Positions 33,027 to 38,199 of a stretch of DNA of 38,199 nucleotides are shown here, piece after piece. Position numbers and translations under genes: made by a program. The DNA is taken from the NCBI GenBank assembly GCA_004557185.1, contig SFEP01000016.1, forward strand, positions 1 through 38,199, read 5' to 3'. A model generated the notes under the pieces. That model ran no database searches. It saw only the letters and a list, made by a program, of their open reading frames with translations, and was not told the DNA's origin. The DNA is from Bacteroidales bacterium (lineage in GTDB: Bacteria > Bacteroidota > Bacteroidia > Bacteroidales > Bacteroidaceae). Position 1 is the stretch's first letter. Every line of letters starts with the position of its first letter.

Positions 33027-33443
33027 ATGTTCTACCGTATCGCGCTCCTGCTGGCCGCCGCCGGTCTGCTGGCCAGCTTAGGCAGCTGTTCGCAGCGCAG
33101 CGAAAAGGAGAAGAATTATAGTGAAAACCGCTTGCAGATGGAGCGCTCAGCCCAAGCGATGCTGGCCGAGGCTCGCGCCCACCTCGCCGCCTCACGCACC
33201 GACAGCGCCGCTGCCGTGGTGCAGCGCATGCGCAAGCAGTGCTACTTGGCACTGGATGCCCGCCGCGAGGGCATACTGCTTATGGATAGCATCGACCTGC
33301 TCCGTGCCCGCCAGTCGCTGGCCCTCACCGATAGCCTGCTGCGTGCGGGCGACTCTACCGCCACCACGGCCGACTTTGAGGAGGCGTGTGCCAAGGTACA
33401 CTTTTACGAGCGCAAAATTAAACACGACAAATCGCAGCCATGA
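33027..33443 (+). CDS. Small lipoprotein, unknown function
   Basis: A 138-residue predicted lipoprotein. The signal MFYRIALLLAAAGLLASLGSC has a lipobox LGSC with Cys at 21. The rest is charged and helical (MERSAQAMLAEARAHLAASR; LARRESLALTDSLL-like), probably coiled-coil, with short repeats of Ala/Arg/Asp. No family is recognised. Its stop overlaps the start of the helicase gene (ATGA at 33440-33443), indicating translational coupling, although a functional link between a lipoprotein and a helicase is not obvious. The leader holds two A/T tracts (CCTTAATATATT, CCTTTATATATA) just before the ATG. Confidence 0.82.
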   Translation: MFYRIALLLAAAGLLASLGSCSQRSEKEKNYSENRLQMERSAQAMLAEARAHLAASRTDSAAAVVQRMRKQCYLALDARREGILLMDSIDLLRARQSLALTDSLLRAGDSTATTADFEEACAKVHFYERKIKHDKSQP

Positions 33444-35794
33444 CCACACTCTCAGCTTATGCACAGGCGCTCAACGCAGCCCAGCTCGAAGCCGTCACCT
33501 ACAACGACGGGCCGCTGCTCGTAGTGGCTGGAGCAGGGTCGGGCAAGACGCGGGTGCTGACCTATAAGATTGCCTACCTCTTGGAACAAGGCGTAGCGCC
33601 GTGGCGCATCATGGCGCTCACATTTACGAACAAGGCGGCGCGCGAAATGAACGAGCGCATCGCCTCCATTGTGGGAGCCGAATTGTCGCAGCCCCTTTGG
33701 AGCGGCACGTTCCACAGCCTCTTTGCCCGCATCCTGCGCCGCGAGCACGAGGTGATTGGCTACGACTCCGACTACACCATCTACGACAGTGCCGACAGCC
33801 GTTCACTCCTCAAACTCATTGTGCGCGAACTCGGGCTCGACGACAAGCAGTATAAGCCCAACACCGTGGCGGCCCGCATCTCCGAGGCCAAGAACCACCT
33901 GCTGCTGCCCTCGGCTTATAGCGCCGATGCTTCCATTTCGCGCCGCGACCACGTGGACGGGCTGGGGCAGATGGCTCGCATCTACGACATCTACCAGCAA
34001 CGCCTCCGCGCAGCCCAGGCCATGGACTTCGACGACCTGCTGCTCAACACCTACCTCCTCCTCAACGACCACCCCGACGTGCGCCAACGCTACGTAGAAC
34101 GTTTCAGCCACATCCTGGTCGACGAGTACCAGGACACCAACGAGGCGCAGCACCGCATTCTTTCCCTCCTCACCACGCCCACCTCATGCATCAGCGTGGT
34201 GGGCGACGATGCGCAGAGCATCTACGGCTTCCGCGGGGCGCAGATTGGCAACATCCTGCAGTTCCAGGAGCGTTACAACGGGGCGAAGGTGGTGAAGTTG
34301 GAATGCAACTACCGCTCCACGCCACAGATTGTGGAGGCTGCCAACAGCATCATTGCCCACAATACGCGGCAGATACCCAAGAAAGTCTATTCCTCGAGTG
34401 CCGACGGCGACCCGCTCTATCTCTTTCGTGCCGAAACCGACAAGGACGAAGCCATGCGTGTGGTGAAGATGCTCACCAGCCTGCACCGCAAGGGCGTGCC
34501 TTTCGACGACATAGCCCTGCTCTACCGCACCAATGCCCAGAGCCGTTCGTTCGAGGCCGCACTGCAGTCGGCGGGCGTGCCTTACCGCATTTACGGGGGG
34601 CTGTCCTTTTACCAGCGCAAGGAAGTCAAGGACGTGCTGGCCTACTGCCGTCTGGCGGTCAACCCGCACGACGATGAAGCCTTCCGCCGCGTGGTCAACT
34701 ATCCCACGCGTGGCATCGGCGCCACCACTGTGCAGAAGTTGCAGGGGGCGGCCACCCAAGCCGGCGTCAGTTGCTGGCAGGTGTGCCAATCGCCTGAGTC
34801 ATATGGCTTGCCGCTGGGCAAGGGGCCGCTGGGCAAGTTGCAGGCCTTCTGCGGCCTCATTGCAGCAGCCCGTGAACGCTTGCACGACCACACTGCCTAC
34901 GACGTGGCCCGCTTCCTCATCGACAGCAGTGGCATGCAGCGCGACCTGACTGCCGAGCGTACGCCCGAGAACCTGGCGCGGCAGGAGAATGTGGACGAAC
35001 TCCTCGGCTCCATGCGTGCTTTCGAAAAGGAGATGCAGCAGGAGCAGACCGACACCCTGCCCACCATGCCGCGCTACCTTGCCACCGTGTCGCTCCTTAC
35101 CGAGAGCGAACCTACCACCGCCGGCGAGCCTGCCGTGATGCTCATGACGGTGCACGCCGCCAAGGGCTTGGAGTTCGACACCGTCTTCATCACGGGCATG
35201 GAGGACGAGCTCTTCCCCAACGCCTCGGCACTCCTTTTTCCCCTTGAAATGGAGGAGGAGCGTCGTCTCTTCTACGTCGCCGTCACCCGTGCCAAGCGCC
35301 GCTGCATCCTCAGCTATGCCAGTGCGCGTTACCGCTACGGCAACCTCGAGTTCATGGAGGCGAGCCGCTTCTTGGATGAAATTGACAGCCGCTACGTCAA
35401 GCGCGCCGACGCCCTTGGCTCCTCGCACCCGTTAGAGCGCCCCTTCTCCTACGGCCGCGGCGGCGCCTCTACGTCGTCATCGCGCAGCAGCTACAGCAGC
35501 CACGCCGCCACCTCCACTTCACCGCAGCCCGCAGCCCGCCGTAGCCTGTGGCAGGAGCCACCCGCCGGCTTCACCCCAGCCTCGCAGGCCACCCCCAGCA
35601 CTGATGCCGCCTCCGCCGCAGCAGCGGGAGTCGTGCCCGCCATTGGCGCACGCATCTCCCACGAACGTTTCGGTCTGGGCACGGTGGTGGGCATCGAGGG
35701 CGAGGGCAGCATGCAGAAGGTGCGTGTCCACTTCGACCAGGCCGGCACCAAGAACCTCCTGGTCAAGTTCGCACGTTTCACACTGGTGGGCTGA
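33440..35794 (+). CDS. uvrD: UvrD/PcrA-type superfamily 1 DNA helicase
   Basis: An ATP-driven 3'-5' helicase/translocase for excision and mismatch repair and for clearing stalled complexes. The protein has 784 residues. Motifs in order: Q-motif region (LNAAQLEAV), Walker A GAGSGKT (about 31-37), Ia LTFTNKAAREM, II VDEYQDT (about 227), III GDDAQSIYGFRGA, IV LECNYRST, V MTVHAAKGLEFD (about 570) and VI EERRLFYVAVTRAK (about 606). A low-complexity Ser/Ala/Pro linker (about 660-735) precedes a C-terminal domain like the PcrA RNA-polymerase-binding tail (ISHERFGLGTVVGIEGEG). The ATG at 33440 overlaps the preceding stop. PcrA versus UvrD naming is not separable here. Confidence 0.96.
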   Translation: MTTLSAYAQALNAAQLEAVTYNDGPLLVVAGAGSGKTRVLTYKIAYLLEQGVAPWRIMALTFTNKAAREMNERIASIVGAELSQPLWSGTFHSLFARILRREHEVIGYDSDYTIYDSADSRSLLKLIVRELGLDDKQYKPNTVAARISEAKNHLLLPSAYSADASISRRDHVDGLGQMARIYDIYQQRLRAAQAMDFDDLLLNTYLLLNDHPDVRQRYVERFSHILVDEYQDTNEAQHRILSLLTTPTSCISVVGDDAQSIYGFRGAQIGNILQFQERYNGAKVVKLECNYRSTPQIVEAANSIIAHNTRQIPKKVYSSSADGDPLYLFRAETDKDEAMRVVKMLTSLHRKGVPFDDIALLYRTNAQSRSFEAALQSAGVPYRIYGGLSFYQRKEVKDVLAYCRLAVNPHDDEAFRRVVNYPTRGIGATTVQKLQGAATQAGVSCWQVCQSPESYGLPLGKGPLGKLQAFCGLIAAARERLHDHTAYDVARFLIDSSGMQRDLTAERTPENLARQENVDELLGSMRAFEKEMQQEQTDTLPTMPRYLATVSLLTESEPTTAGEPAVMLMTVHAAKGLEFDTVFITGMEDELFPNASALLFPLEMEEERRLFYVAVTRAKRRCILSYASARYRYGNLEFMEASRFLDEIDSRYVKRADALGSSHPLERPFSYGRGGASTSSSRSSYSSHAATSTSPQPAARRSLWQEPPAGFTPASQATPSTDAASAAAAGVVPAIGARISHERFGLGTVVGIEGEGSMQKVRVHFDQAGTKNLLVKFARFTLVG

Positions 35795-35905
35795 GGCCGC
35801 CGTGCTGCACCCATTCTGTTCAGCAGTGAGCATTCCTTTTATATATAGGGGTTGCCCTTCCATCCCTTTCCTCTTTACCATTCACACCTCAAATCTATTC
35901 ACACG

Positions 35906-37792
35906 ATGAACACAGTCATTTTGCAGAACATTCGTGATTACAAAAGCATCGATGCCTTTTGGAACGCCGCTTCTTGCCTCCAAACCGACCGCGAGGCGCA
36001 AACCCTTTTTCTGCGTATTGTCAACCAAAAGACGAACATGTGCTTCCTTCGCGAACAAGAGGACAAAATCCGTCAGCTGGCCGATGCAGGCAACCCTTAC
36101 ATGCAGTATGCCTTTGCCCGCATTCATGACTTCTTCGTCCCCCAGGAGGACTCGGTGGAACTGTGCGAGAAGTATTATCAGCAGGCTTATGAAGGGGGCG
36201 TGACCGATGCCCTCGTGTGCCTGGCGCAGTTTTATCGCGATGGCGATTTAGGAGAGGTCGACCTGCGTCGTTTCCATGACTACCTCAAAAAGGCGCTCGA
36301 CGAGGGCAGTGTGTTTGCCGCCAAGCAACAACTGCGAGCCATGATTTATGGCAACGCGGGCTTTGAGGCTGCCCCCGCCCAGGTGTGCACCCTCATCGAG
36401 CGCTACCTGGCCGAACCCAGACCCCTGCCCGCCGATCCCTATTTCCACTTTCTGTGGGGATTGGCCGAAAAGGAGTTAGGCCACAAAGCCGAGGCCCTGA
36501 GTCACTACCAGGAGGCTGCCGATCAAGGCGTTGGCGAGGCTTTCGGTCAACTCGCCATGGATTCCTGCACGGATGATAATTATGTGGTTCAGGACCGCGA
36601 CCGCTTCGTCGAACTCATGGAGCGGGCGCAGGAAGTAGGCGACGGTTTTGGCTTCCTCGATGGCATGCTGTTGGTTGACGAGGACATATACGACGGATTC
36701 GACGACAGCCAGAAGCCTGAGCTGACCAGCATGCTCAACGAACAACTGAGGCTGGCATGGGAGATGGGCGAGCCGCTCGGTGCCTACTTCCTTGCGCAGA
36801 ACTACGAGGAGGGTTGTTACGGCTTTGAGCAGGATGCCGCAAAGGCCTTTAAGTGGTACTCCGGCGGCGCCATACTGCGTAACACGGATTGCTACAATGC
36901 CATCGTGCGCATGATTCTCGACGACCACACCGCACCCGAACGTTACAGCGAAGAGTTTGCCTACGAGGCAGCCTATCGCAGTCTCATGCTCGGAGGCGAC
37001 ATGCTGGCACGCGTCATCGAGGGCTACCGCAAAGGTTTCCTCACGCACCATGCTGCCATGATTGAGAGCACCTACCTGCCGCAGTACGAGGAGCAGCAGG
37101 AAATGGGATTGCAGCCCGACGACGATGCTCCCGCCAATGCCGACGACGAGGACGATGACGACCTCCTGGCTGTGGGCAACCTGCCTGACGACCTGCCGGC
37201 CGACTACACCTTGCAGCAGGGCACCGACTACTGCCTCGCCCTGGCCGATGCGGCTGAAGCGCTGATGCAGGACCAGCGTGCCCCCTGGGAGGTGACGGCC
37301 TGTGTGCGCAAATACCTGCCCGTGGCCAACCGCCTCAAGGGTTACAGCCACCTCATTCACCAGCTCTACAGCCTCAACAAGCGCATGCTCAACGTGCTCT
37401 GCGACCACCCACGTCTGCGCCTGCAGCTGTGCGCCATACAACTCGAAGTGCTGCGCGACATCGAACAGGAGTCGGGACATTCCCTTGGCATCACCGAAGA
37501 CATGCAGGCTGAATTCGAACAGTTGAGCCGCGCCATCTGGCTGGCCGACCACGACATGCTTGAAACCATCCCCCAGACTGGCCACCTCAAGCGCGACCCC
37601 GTGGAGTGGACAAAGCAATGGGAGGACGTCATCGACGAGGCCGACCGCATAGCCTACAGCCACCTGCGCGACGTGCCCCGCGGCATGGGCTTCTGCTTCG
37701 CCTTTTGGCAGGAGCGCGCCGCCGCCTTGCGTAGCCTGGGTGTGGAATGGCGCAACCCGCACCTCATGAATCCCAGCGTCCACTTCGACTGA
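35906..37792 (+). CDS. Sel1/TPR-like repeat protein, unknown role
   Basis: A 628-residue, helix-rich soluble protein without a signal peptide. Several Sel1-like units are visible: LCEKYYQQAYEGGVTDALVC, LAQFYRDGDLGEVDLRRFHD, and AYFLAQNYEEGCYGFEQDAA followed by KAFKWYSGGAI. A strongly acidic linker (about 404-425: PDDDAPANADDEDDDDLL) separates this from a second helical region (about 430-628) with no recognised family, ending HLMNPSVHFD. Such proteins act as scaffolds. The ATG at 35906 is preferred over the open frame from 35852 because it follows a leader with a TATATA tract. A long minus-strand reading frame opposite it is judged spurious. Confidence 0.8.
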   Translation: MNTVILQNIRDYKSIDAFWNAASCLQTDREAQTLFLRIVNQKTNMCFLREQEDKIRQLADAGNPYMQYAFARIHDFFVPQEDSVELCEKYYQQAYEGGVTDALVCLAQFYRDGDLGEVDLRRFHDYLKKALDEGSVFAAKQQLRAMIYGNAGFEAAPAQVCTLIERYLAEPRPLPADPYFHFLWGLAEKELGHKAEALSHYQEAADQGVGEAFGQLAMDSCTDDNYVVQDRDRFVELMERAQEVGDGFGFLDGMLLVDEDIYDGFDDSQKPELTSMLNEQLRLAWEMGEPLGAYFLAQNYEEGCYGFEQDAAKAFKWYSGGAILRNTDCYNAIVRMILDDHTAPERYSEEFAYEAAYRSLMLGGDMLARVIEGYRKGFLTHHAAMIESTYLPQYEEQQEMGLQPDDDAPANADDEDDDDLLAVGNLPDDLPADYTLQQGTDYCLALADAAEALMQDQRAPWEVTACVRKYLPVANRLKGYSHLIHQLYSLNKRMLNVLCDHPRLRLQLCAIQLEVLRDIEQESGHSLGITEDMQAEFEQLSRAIWLADHDMLETIPQTGHLKRDPVEWTKQWEDVIDEADRIAYSHLRDVPRGMGFCFAFWQERAAALRSLGVEWRNPHLMNPSVHFD

Positions 37793-37822
37793 CGTGCTCC
37801 CCCCTTCCGTTCCCCTCTTCAT

Positions 37823-37867
37823 CGCCACCCTTCTGCTCCCTTTCCGGAGTCGGAGGGTGGCGCTTTT
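37823..37867 (+). terminator. Terminator after the Sel1/TPR gene
   Basis: CGCCACCCT (37823-37831) pairs with AGGGTGGCG (37854-37862), with an inner CTCC/GGAG stem, and CTTTTC follows. It begins about 30 bp after the stop. Confidence 0.65.
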
Positions 37868-37992
37868 CATGTCCTTCATGTAGGTGGAAAACAGGTAATA
37901 GGACGGGGTGGATGTGGGGAATGTGTAACTGCTCCGTACATAGGTCTTTGCCGAAATCATCAGGCACCTGGCCGATACGGTGTGCGGCCTCG

Positions 37993-38115
37993 TGCGTTGC
38001 CACGGGCCCATATCAACGTTGCCACGGGCCCATAACAACGTTGCCACGGGCCCATAACAGCGTTGCCACGGGCCCATAACAACGTTGCCACGGGGCCGTA
38101 ACCAGGGAAAACGCA
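37993..38115. repeat. Palindromic modular intergenic element, copy 3
   Basis: Starts with TGCGTTGCCA (37993-38002). Five palindrome-centred cores recur every 22 bp: ACGGGCCCAT four times, then ACGGGGCCGT as in copy 1. The linkers are AACAACGTTGCC with single-base variants. The right end is degraded: the terminal repeat is replaced by an altered stretch ending AACGCA (38110-38115). It lies in the 407-bp non-coding region 37793-38199, whose last 80 bp are A/T-rich without a visible gene. Confidence 0.9.
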
Positions 38116-38199
38116 CGAAATTTAATCATCATTTTCTTTGTTATTTTCATTGATTTTCAATGTGATAAATTTGTTTATCTCATTGATTATTAGTAACTT

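Noticed and set aside
36476..38116. A 546-codon minus-strand open frame opposite the Sel1/TPR gene and through copy 3 of the repeat element
   Set aside because: The plus-strand protein has clear Sel1-like repeats and a leader. The antisense frame is low-complexity Val/His/Gly-rich and reads through the repeat element, which is typical of a GC-rich shadow.

Overview
The window looks like a chromosomal segment of a GC-rich Bacteroidales bacterium, probably Prevotellaceae-like. The evidence is: the ruvA-sprA pair, with SprA being the type IX secretion (T9SS) outer-membrane channel; a secreted nuclease with a T9SS-type C-terminal signal; an RpoD/SigA-type sigma factor of about 285 residues starting MRQLKIT; DUF3078 and HU-like proteins; a tsaC/Sua5-ClC-fmt cluster; and promoters that fit the Bacteroidetes consensus TTTG-N19-TAnnTTTG. 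Genus cannot be settled from the sequence alone. There are 21 protein genes. I see no rRNA, tRNA, insertion sequence, prophage or CRISPR array.

Layout. 1-2172: terminator of an off-window gene, then rpsA (minus) with a leader of about 130 nt. 2396-3750: a small winged-helix gene (plus) facing a divergent RpoD-family sigma factor (minus). 3946-5590: a tandem promoter-bearing repeat driving a DUF3078 protein. 5868-7455: a secreted RPDRGSST-repeat protein (plus) facing an HU plus winged-helix fusion (minus). 7994-16055: ruvA-sprA operon (minus). 16236-17648: TPR protein (minus). 17953-22793: rhaM, purB, a pseudouridine synthase and asnS (plus). 22870-25868: nagB with a structured leader, then the T9SS-type endonuclease (plus). 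26515-30052: tsaC/Sua5-like, ClC channel and fmt (minus), from a strong promoter. 30227-37792: a six-SLBB export protein, a lipoprotein overlapping UvrD/PcrA helicase, and a Sel1/TPR-type protein (plus).

Functional themes. Most genes are housekeeping: translation (rpsA, asnS, fmt, the t6A synthase, the pseudouridine synthase), purine synthesis (purB), DNA processing (ruvA, uvrD) and sugar metabolism (nagB, rhaM). The envelope/secretion genes are sprA, a probable SprA cargo (the endonuclease), the SLBB exporter, the DUF3078 protein and a lipoprotein.

The least explained content is non-coding. A modular element with five 10-bp palindromic cores spaced every 22 bp occurs in three separate intergenic gaps (7693, 26087, 37993); the core sequence differs between copies but stays palindromic. 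A 90-91 bp repeat carries a near-consensus promoter in tandem upstream of the DUF3078 gene. The purB, nagB and rpsA leaders appear structured. These are the main candidates for something undescribed.
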